In this document: positions 7,576-13,771 of the stretch, in pieces
Layout of the letters: every line of letters starts with the position of its first letter
How positions within the stretch are numbered: position 1 is the first letter of the stretch
DNA from: JBCCLJ01 sp039026915
Lineage (GTDB): Bacteria > Acidobacteriota > Thermoanaerobaculia > Multivoradales > Multivoraceae
Assembly: GCA_039026915.1 (NCBI GenBank)
Contig: JBCCLJ010000087.1
Span: 1-26,278 of the forward strand
DNA length: 26,278 nt
Direction: 5' to 3'
The notes under the pieces: model-generated
Databases searched by the model: none
What the model was told of the DNA's origin: nothing
Seen by the model: the letters and a program-made list of their open reading frames with translations, nothing else
Program-made: the position numbers and the translations under genes

Positions 7576-7953
7576 TCAGGCGCTCGGCCGGCTGTAGACG
7601 TCTTTGACGGTCAGCCGGCCGTCCCGGAAGGCGTAGCGCTCGATTCCCACCCTCTCGAAGTGCTGACCAGAAGCCACTTCGACGCCCGTCATGCGGTAGG
7701 TCATGAAGGTGGCCGTAGGCGCGTGATGGTAGACGACATCCTCGAAGCGCACGTTCTCGAAGCGCCCCTGACGCTCTTCGAAGAAAGCGGCGATCTTCTC
7801 CCGGCTGTCGAGACGGCGGATCTCTCCGGCTTCCTCGAGGGTCCAGGTGAAGTCCTCCGTCACCACTTCGTACATCAGGTCGAGATCTCTCTTGAAGAAG
7901 GCTCGCCCGAAGGTCTTGAAACAGGCGTCTCGGTCGGCGGGGGATGGGTCCAT
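7576..7953 (-). CDS. NTF2-like / SnoaL-type small protein
   Basis: The 125-residue protein has the cone-fold pattern of the SnoaL/NTF2-like superfamily. An N-terminal helix pair (CFKTFGRAFFKRDLDLMYEVV) leads to TEDFTWTLE, then a helix with EKIAAFFEERQ, and finally alternating strands ending in IERYAFRDGRLTVKDVYSRP. It has no signal peptide or transmembrane segment. Members range from isomerases and hydrolases to non-catalytic ligand binders, so no reaction can be assigned. A GAGG sits 8 nt before the ATG. It lies between the zinc-ribbon gene and the beta-propeller gene on the same strand, probably in one transcript. Confidence 0.8.
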   Translation of the reverse strand: MDPSPADRDACFKTFGRAFFKRDLDLMYEVVTEDFTWTLEEAGEIRRLDSREKIAAFFEERQGRFENVRFEDVVYHHAPTATFMTYRMTGVEVASGQHFERVGIERYAFRDGRLTVKDVYSRPSA

Positions 7954-8041
7954 GGACGAAGCCTCGTGGTGGCAGTCGAGAGAGGTGCTCTGCGCCCGTG
8001 CAGAGGAAGGGAGGCCAAGTGTAGACGAGGCGGCAACGCGC

Positions 8042-8293
8042 TCACTTCCGGGTCATACCGCGCACGAAGACCTTGCCTTGGATGATCTTGTGAGCGGGCT
8101 TGCCGGCCATGCCGCGCGGGCGGGCGAACTCCTGGCCGCACTCGTGGCACCGCAGGTCTCCCTGGGTTCGGTCTTCCAGGATCCGGTCGACGAAGCACTT
8201 GACCAGCGATCCGGTTCCGCCCTTCGCGTACTTGTAGAGGAGCGTTCTGCAGCTCTGGCAGTGAATGGAGATGGTGCGGCGTGCCTTCGCCAC
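8042..8293 (-). CDS. Small zinc-ribbon protein, function unknown
   Basis: The 83-residue basic protein has two CxxC knuckles, C12-C15 (CQSC) and C49-C52 (CHEC), separated by a loop with GGTGSLVKC. That is the arrangement of a zinc ribbon. A further Cys at 33 and His residues next to both knuckles are also present. The C-terminal part is Lys/Arg-rich (KIIQGKVFVRGMTRK), consistent with RNA, DNA or ribosome binding, but this is inference. The start is a GTG with a GAGGT Shine-Dalgarno sequence 5 nt upstream. The gene begins 13 nt after the stop of the PQQ dehydrogenase gene and is probably co-transcribed with it. I do not recognise a named family. Confidence 0.8.
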   Translation of the reverse strand: MAKARRTISIHCQSCRTLLYKYAKGGTGSLVKCFVDRILEDRTQGDLRCHECGQEFARPRGMAGKPAHKIIQGKVFVRGMTRK

Positions 8294-8306
8294 GGAGTAC
8301 CTCGGG

Positions 8307-10250
8307 TCAGTTGTCTGTCGACGCAGGCAGCGTGAGGGCCAGTAACTCCGATGGCTCGCCTCGTCCTCCCGCCGGCACGAGGATCCACTGCCGGCCTTCG
8401 TGCACGAACGTCATCGGATTGCCGCTGAGCGTCGCCGGCAGAGTCGTCTCCCACACCGTCTCGCCCGTCGCTTTGTCGAGGGCGCGGAAGTTCGTCTCTC
8501 GTTCGCCGCTTTCGTCTGAGCCGGCGCTACCCGCGAGGAAGAGCAGCGTCTTCGTCACCAGATGGAAGTTGCGGTCGAAGCTTCCGAGCGGCTCGAGCTC
8601 GAGGTTTGCGATCGCGGGATGGTCAATCGGCCCGTCACCGATCGGCACCTCCCACAGGTGATGGCCGATGTTGAGGTCAATCGCCGTGACGTGCGCGTAC
8701 GGGGGCTTGAAGAGCGGCAGTCCACGCGGGCCGGCGGGACCCCGCCCGAGCTGACCGACGTAGTCGAGGTTCGAGCGCGCCGGATCGGGTTTGCCGAGCG
8801 AGTAGGTGCTGACGCGGTGATTCACCGAAGGCACGTAGAGCACGCCGCTCTCCGGATCGAAGGCGCCCCCCGACCAGTTGGCCGACCCGCCCCAGCCCGG
8901 ATTCACGAGCGTGTCCTTGTTGGCCTCGGCGAGCAGTGGCGGCGTGTAGATCGGACCGTAGTTGTACTGCTCGAGGATCGCCATCGCTTCCTTGCGCAGT
9001 TCCGGTGTGAAGTCGATCAGGAGGTCCGGCTCGCTGCCGCTGTAGGAGAAGGGTGCTGGCTTCGTGGGAAAGGGCTGCGTCGGCCACGTCTCCTCGCCGG
9101 GCACCGTCGTCTGCGGTACCGGGCGCTCTTCGATCGGCCACACGGGCTCACCGGTGCGTCGGTCGAGCACCCAGACGAAGCCCTGCTTGGCCACCTGAGC
9201 GACGGCCTGGACCTTCTTGCCGTCGACCGTGACGTCGACCAGATTCGGCGGCGCCGGGAGGTCCCAGTCCCAGACTCCGTGGTGCGTGCTCTGGAAGTAC
9301 CAGATGAGCTTGCCCGTCTTCGCCTCGAGGCAGACGAGGCTTTCGGCAAAGAGGTTTTTGCCCTTGCGCTGGCCGCCGTAGAAGTCGTTCGTCGGCGTGC
9401 CAAAGGGGAGATACAGGAGACCGAGCTCTTCGTCGTAGGACATGTGCGTCCAGACGTTGGTGTTGCCGGTGTAGTCGGCCGAGCCCTCCTCCCAGGTCTC
9501 GTAGCCCGGCTCGCCTTCGAGCGGCGGGTTGTGGAAGGTCCAGACGAGCTCGCCGGTCTCGACGTCGAAGGCGTGCACGTCGCCGGGCGCCATCTCTTTG
9601 TTGTTCGGGCGGTCGTTGATCGAGCCGGACTGGATGATCAGGTCGCCGGCGATGAGGACCGGCGAGTTGAGCATCAGGTCGCGACGCTTGATCGGGCGCC
9701 GGTAGTGCGGCACGAGATCGAGCACTCCGCTCTCTGCAAAGGCGCCGACCGGCTCGCCGGTGAGGGCGTCGAGCGAATGCACGTAGGCGGTGTTCGTGCC
9801 GAGCAGGATGCGCGCGTGCTCGCCGTTGCTCCAGTAGGCGACGCCCTTGTGGTTGAAGCCGAGGTTGCCGGGGCGTCTTCCCTTCCAGACCTCGGGGTCG
9901 TATTTCCAGCGGGTCTTGCCGGTCACCGGATCGATCGCCACCGCCATGCCGTACGGCGTACTCGTGTAGATCACGCCGCCTTCGAAGAGCGGTGTCGACT
10001 TGTTGCTGTTCGGCAGCTTGATGCGCTGTGTAATGCCGAGCTCGTTGTCGGGGGCCGACCAGCGCCAAGCGAGCTCGAGCCGGGCGACGTTCGATGCGTC
10101 GACCTGCGCCGCGGGCGAGTAGTGCGTGGCTCCCTTGTCCCCAGCGTGCGAGGTCCAGGAGGTCTCCGAAGCGCCCCGCTGCGCCCCGGCGGTCGTCGCC
10201 CAGAGCGACAGAACGCTCAGCAGAGAGGCGATCACGGTGCCCCTCTTCAA
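8307..10250 (-). CDS. Secreted PQQ-dependent dehydrogenase (glucose/alcohol dehydrogenase type)
   Basis: This quinoprotein beta-propeller oxidises a sugar or alcohol in the periplasm and passes electrons to the respiratory chain. Seen are the N-terminal HAGDKGATHYSPAAQ motif, typical blade motifs (DPVTGKTRWKYD, DVETGELVWTFH, DKATGETVWETT), the active-site-like THHGVWDWDLPAPPNL and the GWGGSANWSGGAFDP segment. No CxxCH is present, so there is no fused cytochrome. I choose a TTG start at 10250 (647 residues). It has GGAG 9 nt upstream, overlaps the rhodanese stop as TTGA, and gives a Lys-Arg n-region plus a hydrophobic core ending AGA-Q, a normal signal peptide. A GTG at 10235 is possible but loses the charged n-region. 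The open frame to an ATG further upstream overlaps the rhodanese gene and is rejected. Substrate is unknown. Confidence 0.88.
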   Translation of the reverse strand: MKRGTVIASLLSVLSLWATTAGAQRGASETSWTSHAGDKGATHYSPAAQVDASNVARLELAWRWSAPDNELGITQRIKLPNSNKSTPLFEGGVIYTSTPYGMAVAIDPVTGKTRWKYDPEVWKGRRPGNLGFNHKGVAYWSNGEHARILLGTNTAYVHSLDALTGEPVGAFAESGVLDLVPHYRRPIKRRDLMLNSPVLIAGDLIIQSGSINDRPNNKEMAPGDVHAFDVETGELVWTFHNPPLEGEPGYETWEEGSADYTGNTNVWTHMSYDEELGLLYLPFGTPTNDFYGGQRKGKNLFAESLVCLEAKTGKLIWYFQSTHHGVWDWDLPAPPNLVDVTVDGKKVQAVAQVAKQGFVWVLDRRTGEPVWPIEERPVPQTTVPGEETWPTQPFPTKPAPFSYSGSEPDLLIDFTPELRKEAMAILEQYNYGPIYTPPLLAEANKDTLVNPGWGGSANWSGGAFDPESGVLYVPSVNHRVSTYSLGKPDPARSNLDYVGQLGRGPAGPRGLPLFKPPYAHVTAIDLNIGHHLWEVPIGDGPIDHPAIANLELEPLGSFDRNFHLVTKTLLFLAGSAGSDESGERETNFRALDKATGETVWETTLPATLSGNPMTFVHEGRQWILVPAGGRGEPSELLALTLPASTDN

Positions 10251-10771
10251 GGCTCGTAGCTCCGCAGTCGCTCGTCGAGCAGTTGGCCCCACTCGTCGTC
10301 GAAGGGGTGCACGGCTTCGACGGCCTCGCCTCCCCGACGCACTTCGTGCCCCGCGTTGGCCCATTCGAAGATCGAGCCCTCGAGGTTCACGACGTTCCTG
10401 ACGCCGCGCTCGAGGAGCTTCTCGGCCTCACGCGACGAGCGATAGCCCACGGAACAGTAGAGGACGATCTGCTCACCGGGCTCGGCCTGCTGTGCGAGCT
10501 CGAGCACGGCCTCTCCCTGGGCGTGAAGCGCTCCCGGCAGATGGCTCACGGCGTACTCTTCGGCTTCGCGGACGTCGAGGATCAGAGGCGTGTCCCCGTT
10601 GGCGAGGCGAGTCGCGAGCTCCTCGACGCTCATCTGCGGCGCTTCGGGGAAGGTCGAACGCACGAGCTCCTTGGTGCCCGACCAGGTGATCTCGGAGCCG
10701 CCGGCCCGTGCACAGGCGACGACGAGCACGAGGAGGAGGACGGCGATCGCGAGCGCGACGGGCACTCTCAA
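10247..10771 (-). CDS. Rhodanese-domain lipoprotein
   Basis: The 174-residue protein carries one rhodanese domain. Seen are the LILDVREAEEY strand-helix (63-73), HLPGALHA (78-85) and the active-site loop CSVGYRSS with Cys106 and Arg111 (CxxxxR). The catalytic Cys is kept, so sulfur transfer or another persulfide reaction is plausible. The N-terminus is a hydrophobic stretch ending LVVAC at Cys20, a good lipobox, so the protein is likely a membrane-anchored lipoprotein facing the periplasm. The start is a TTG with a GAGGAG Shine-Dalgarno sequence 7 nt upstream. Its last codon and stop overlap the TTG of the PQQ dehydrogenase gene, so the two are probably translationally coupled. Whether the rhodanese acts on the dehydrogenase or on sulfur compounds is unknown. 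Confidence 0.87.
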   Translation of the reverse strand: MRVPVALAIAVLLLVLVVACARAGGSEITWSGTKELVRSTFPEAPQMSVEELATRLANGDTPLILDVREAEEYAVSHLPGALHAQGEAVLELAQQAEPGEQIVLYCSVGYRSSREAEKLLERGVRNVVNLEGSIFEWANAGHEVRRGGEAVEAVHPFDDEWGQLLDERLRSYEP

Positions 10772-10778
10772 GTCAGCG

Positions 10779-10784
10779 CTCCTC
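10779..10784 (-). promoter_or_regulatory. Ribosome binding site deciding the TTG start of the rhodanese gene
   Basis: GAGGAG on the minus strand lies 7 nt before TTG at 10771. It supports this rare start over the GTG two codons further in. Confidence 0.65.
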
Positions 10785-10900
10785 GGCGACGAATCGGTCG
10801 TCGCGGCGGCTCGCTATGGGTGGAAGGAGACATGCAGCGACTCTACCGTCTGCAGAGCCGAGAGATCTCGAGCCGGCTGGGATCTGGACGACTCTTTCGG

Positions 10901-12067
10901 TCAGTTCGCCCAGGCGGAAGCCGGCTCGGGGCGCCCGAAGAGGTAACCCTGTGCGAGATCGAAGCCCAGCTCGGCGCAGGCTCTTGCCTCGAGCTCGGTC
11001 TCGATGCCTTCAGCGAGGCAGGAGATCCCTTCTTTGTGCAACATCTCGACGAGCGATCCGACCATCGAGACCTTCGACGACGCGGCGACGTGCAGGCCGC
11101 GCACGATCGCCATGTCGAACTTCACGACCTCCGGTGGGACCTCGAGGAGCTCGGCGAGGCGCGACTGGCCGACGCCGAAGTCGTCGTAAGCGAGCTCGAT
11201 GTCGAGGGCGCGCAGCTCGTTGCGAAGGAGCTTCATCGAGCTGGCGTCGAGGGCTGCGCTCTCGTGCACCTCGAGGACGAGCACGGTGCTCGGATGTCGC
11301 TCGCGCAGGGCCGCAAGAGAGGCTAGAAGCTCATCAGGCTGACGGAGCTCGGCAGGGTGCGTATTCAGATAGAGAGCCTCCTCAGGGTCGAGTCCGGGCG
11401 CTTCGTCCGTGCCGATGTCTCGGAAAGCGGCGCTCAAGTCGGTCTCTTTCCCGACCTCCTCGGCGACCTTGAAGAGCTCGCTCGGGGAGCGGGGAAGGTC
11501 GCTGTGAGCACCCCGTCCGAGGATCTCGAAACCCCGTCTCTCGCGCTGCTGCAAGCAGACGATCGGTTGAAAGTGGGGGAGGACGCGACGATTCTTCAGC
11601 AGGTCATGAAGCTGGCGGGTACCGAGCAAGAGCTGATTGGGAAGACTGCCGTGAGAGAGGTGAAGCTCCACCGTTCCTCCCCCTCCGAGCTTGTCGGGAA
11701 CGGAGTCGTCTTCACGCACGAGCCGCACCTCGAGTCGACCGAAGTGCAGGATGTCGCCCTCGTCGCAGGGAGTCGGTCGGTCGACGCGTCGGTGATTGAC
11801 GAAGGTTCCGTTGGTGCTCCCCAGGTCACGGACGAAGAGCTGGTCGCTCGACAGGTAGAGCTCGGCGTGCTCGCTGGAGATGCTGGCAAAAGGAAAGGTG
11901 ATGCCCAGCCCGCCGTTGCGGCCGATGCGACAGGGTAGATCGAGCACGGCCGTGCGCACCTTGCGCCCGCTGCCGTCGAAGAAGCCTTCGAGCAGCCACT
12001 GGCTGACCTGTACCTCTTCGGTGCCCTCGTTGCGGGTCGACTTCTGTTGAAGGTCTTTGATGGTCAC
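10901..12067 (-). CDS. FHA-EAL fusion: phosphothreonine-binding domain plus c-di-GMP phosphodiesterase domain
   Basis: The 388-residue cytoplasmic protein starts at a GTG with GAGGGA 5 nt upstream. Residues about 48-93 form an FHA domain: IGRNGG, SISSEHAEL and DLGSTNGTFVN carry the Arg, Ser, His and Asn that read phosphothreonine. Residues about 160-385 form an EAL domain: FQPIV, FEILGRG in place of the canonical EAL motif, YLNTHP, LEVHES, YDDFGVGQS, VVKFD, AEGIETE and QGYLFGRP. Expected metal- and ligand-binding positions appear intact (Glu181, Asn235, Glu266, Asp295, Asp296, Lys316, Glu353, Gln373), so c-di-GMP hydrolysis is plausible. No transmembrane segment, GGDEF or PAS domain is present. 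A longer open frame upstream overlaps the divergent TetR gene and is rejected. A sigma-54-like sequence lies 49 bp upstream. It probably links Ser/Thr kinase signalling to c-di-GMP. Confidence 0.87.
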   Translation of the reverse strand: MTIKDLQQKSTRNEGTEEVQVSQWLLEGFFDGSGRKVRTAVLDLPCRIGRNGGLGITFPFASISSEHAELYLSSDQLFVRDLGSTNGTFVNHRRVDRPTPCDEGDILHFGRLEVRLVREDDSVPDKLGGGGTVELHLSHGSLPNQLLLGTRQLHDLLKNRRVLPHFQPIVCLQQRERRGFEILGRGAHSDLPRSPSELFKVAEEVGKETDLSAAFRDIGTDEAPGLDPEEALYLNTHPAELRQPDELLASLAALRERHPSTVLVLEVHESAALDASSMKLLRNELRALDIELAYDDFGVGQSRLAELLEVPPEVVKFDMAIVRGLHVAASSKVSMVGSLVEMLHKEGISCLAEGIETELEARACAELGFDLAQGYLFGRPEPASAWAN

Positions 12068-12072
12068 ACGCG

Positions 12073-12078
12073 TCCCTC
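12073..12078 (-). promoter_or_regulatory. Ribosome binding site deciding the GTG start of the FHA-EAL gene
   Basis: GAGGGA on the minus strand is 5 nt before GTG at 12067. The preceding in-frame sequence is proline/serine-rich and unlike a conserved protein. Confidence 0.65.
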
Positions 12079-12115
12079 GTCCGATTCCCCCACAGGCACC
12101 GGTACCTTGAAAGTC

Positions 12116-12131
12116 AGCAAGACTCGTACCA
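12116..12131 (-). promoter_or_regulatory. Sigma-54-type (-24/-12) promoter candidate for the FHA-EAL gene
   Basis: Read on the minus strand the sequence is TGGTACG-AGTC-TTGCT. The sigma-54 consensus is TGGCACG-N4-TTGCW. Only one fixed base differs, and the GG and GC dinucleotides have the required spacing. It ends 48 bp before the GTG start, leaving a leader of roughly 40 nt. No rpoN or activator gene is in the window, so this rests on the match alone. Confidence 0.5.
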
Positions 12132-12268
12132 CTCGTATTTGCCGCGTAAGTCGGATCTGAGGCGGCAGCGCCCGTCCGAAATGGGTCGCTCTCAGGACGC
12201 GGAGGTGCCGAGAATTGGCAAGCTGAAGAGGTTTTTGCGCTCCGATTCGCCGGTCGACCTCCGCAGTC

Positions 12269-12297
12269 TTGCGTTGTTAGACCGGTCGGTCTATACT
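12269..12297 (+). promoter_or_regulatory. Sigma-70-type promoter of the TetR-led operon
   Basis: TTGCGT (12269-12274) and TATACT (12292-12297) are separated by exactly 17 bp, close to the -35 and -10 consensus. They lie 23 bp before the ATG of the TetR gene, giving a short leader. The palindromic operator fills the spacer. Confidence 0.65.
12278..12293. promoter_or_regulatory. Palindromic TetR-family operator, probable autoregulation site
   Basis: TAGACCG-GT-CGGTCTA is a perfect 7-bp inverted repeat with a 2-bp centre, lying between the -35 and -10 boxes and touching the -10. TAGACC...GGTCTA half-sites are familiar from NemR-like and related TetR regulators. Binding here would block RNA polymerase directly. 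Confidence 0.72.
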
Positions 12298-12320
12298 GGT
12301 GGTCTGCACTGCAGGTACAG

Positions 12321-13001
12321 ATGCCCAGAAGCCGCTTCACCAACCTCCCTGACGACCGCCGGCGAGAGATTCTCGACGAGGCGGCGGGAGAGTTTGCGCT
12401 GCACGGCTACGAGCGGGCGTCCCTCAATCGGATTCTGTCCGCGGCCTCGCTGAGCAAAGGCTCGTTCTACTACTACTTCGAGGACAAGGCCGACCTCTTC
12501 GCCACCGTTGTGCAGGACACGGTCGCGTCGTGCTCCGAGGCGCTTCTGGAGTTCGATCTCGATCTGAGCTCCCTGCGCGCCGACTCCTTCTGGGAACAGC
12601 TCCAGAGTTGGTCCGATCAAACGACGGAGCGCCTGCTGCAGATCCCACATGCGCTGGGGCTGGCGAAGCTCGCCTATCAGCCGCTCTCGGTCGAGGGGGC
12701 CTCGGAGGTGATCACGGAGCAGTACGCCCTGGTTCAATTCTGGCTGGATCGGCTCGTCGAGCGAGGCCGAGAGCTTCGAGTCATTCGCGACGACGTGCCT
12801 CTCGGCCTGCAGCAGAGCATGGTGATGGGCGCTCTCCAGGGTGCGGACCGGTGGTTCGTCGAGCACTGGGACGCTCTCGAGGCCAAAGATCAGGACGAAG
12901 CGAGTGCCAGCGTCCGGAAGGGTCTGCAGCGCATGCTCGGGTGGCAGACGAGTGAAGCTCAGGGCCGGCAGGCGCCAGCGACTCTGGAGGAAAGACGATG
13001 A
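12321..13001 (+). CDS. TetR-family transcriptional regulator
   Basis: The 226-residue protein has the TetR N-terminal DNA-binding domain. Residues 13-57 contain RREILDEAAGEFALHGYE, then the helix-turn-helix SLNRILSAASLSKGSFYYYFEDKADLF, close to the family consensus. The C-terminal two thirds are helical and divergent, as expected for the ligand-binding and dimerisation part, with several aromatic residues. The gene is the first of a six-gene rightward series and its stop overlaps the next ATG (ATGA). The 16-bp palindrome in its own promoter is its most likely target, making it an autorepressor that controls the downstream export genes. A hydrophobic or lipid ligand would fit the operon content, but that is inference. 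Confidence 0.93.
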   Translation: MPRSRFTNLPDDRRREILDEAAGEFALHGYERASLNRILSAASLSKGSFYYYFEDKADLFATVVQDTVASCSEALLEFDLDLSSLRADSFWEQLQSWSDQTTERLLQIPHALGLAKLAYQPLSVEGASEVITEQYALVQFWLDRLVERGRELRVIRDDVPLGLQQSMVMGALQGADRWFVEHWDALEAKDQDEASASVRKGLQRMLGWQTSEAQGRQAPATLEERR

Positions 13002-13762
13002 GGCGAAGAGAGTTCTATCGATCGATCGCGGCCCTCGGTTGCGCGCTGCTGACGGCGAGCGCTTCGTTTGCCGAGGAAAGCGCGCAGGAGCTCGTGCGCA
13101 AGGCCTGGGATCAGCAGCGCGGCCAGACGTCGGTCGCCGAGATCACGATGACGATTCATCGGACCGACTGGGAGCGGTCGATGTCGATGCGAGCGTGGAC
13201 GGCAGGCCTCGACGATGCGCTGGTACGCGTCACGGCGCCGCGCAAGGATGCGGGCAACGGTACCCTCACCAAGGACGATGCAATGTGGTCTTTCGCGCCG
13301 AAGATCAACCGCGTGATCAAGATTCCGTCCTCGATGATGAACCAGAGCTGGATGGGCTCGGACTTCTCCAACAAGGACGTGTCGCGCTCGACCGACATCA
13401 TCGATCAGTACGACCACGTTCTGCTGGAAACGAGTGAGCACGAGGGCAAGAAGGTCTACGTCATCGAGTCGACACCGCACGAAGATTCGGCGGTCGTCTG
13501 GGGCAAGGAGGTCCTCACGATCCGCGAGGACTTCGTGCTGCTCTCGCAGGAGTTCTTCGACCAGGACGGCGTGTCGGTCAAGCGGATGGAAGCACAGGAG
13601 GTCGGTCTGCTCGGAGGGCGCCCGATGGCGACGCGCCTGCGCATGGCCGAGACCGACCAGACCGAGGAGTGGACCGAGATCCTCTACGAGAGTCTCGACT
13701 TCGATGTCGATCTGGCGGACAGCATCTTCACGCTGTCCAACCTGCGGAACCCGAGGGAGTAG
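12998..13762 (+). CDS. LolA-like periplasmic carrier (outer-membrane lipoprotein-sorting protein family)
   Basis: The 254-residue protein starts with MRRREFYRSIAALG and a hydrophobic stretch ending SASFA-EE, a signal peptide with a weak twin-arginine look. The mature part matches LolA-like (COG2834) proteins: an N-terminal helix (AQELVRKAWDQQRGQ), a run of strands, the AMWSFAPKINRVIKIPSS segment and the MGSDFSNKDV motif, which recalls the GSDFSYEDL signature of LolA-like proteins found next to lipid transporters. Such proteins shield acyl chains in a half-barrel while carrying lipoproteins or lipids through the periplasm. It overlaps the TetR gene by 4 nt and precedes two LolC/E-type permease genes, so it is probably the shuttle of this ABC system. 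It is not a housekeeping LolA by length or context. Confidence 0.85.
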   Translation: MRRREFYRSIAALGCALLTASASFAEESAQELVRKAWDQQRGQTSVAEITMTIHRTDWERSMSMRAWTAGLDDALVRVTAPRKDAGNGTLTKDDAMWSFAPKINRVIKIPSSMMNQSWMGSDFSNKDVSRSTDIIDQYDHVLLETSEHEGKKVYVIESTPHEDSAVVWGKEVLTIREDFVLLSQEFFDQDGVSVKRMEAQEVGLLGGRPMATRLRMAETDQTEEWTEILYESLDFDVDLADSIFTLSNLRNPRE

Positions 13763-13771
13763 AACCGGCCG

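Noticed and set aside
6184..10259. Long plus-strand open frames (6184-7497 and 8562-10259) opposite the beta-propeller genes
   Set aside because: Their translations are Val/Asp/Arg-rich with no domain signature, while the opposite strand has repeated propeller motifs and signal peptides.
10251..10364. N-terminal extension of the PQQ dehydrogenase up to an ATG at 10364
   Set aside because: The added residues are Arg-rich, overlap the rhodanese gene and would bury the signal peptide.
10772..10900. Promoter for the rhodanese-led gene run in the 129-bp gap
   Set aside because: Candidate -10 hexamers on the minus strand (TAGAGT, CATAGC) lack a matching -35 at 16-18 bp, so I cannot support a site.
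12068..12343. N-terminal extension of the FHA-EAL protein up to an ATG at 12343
   Set aside because: It would overlap the TetR start, its promoter and operator; the sequence is low in conserved features, and a good GAGGGA-GTG start exists at 12067.
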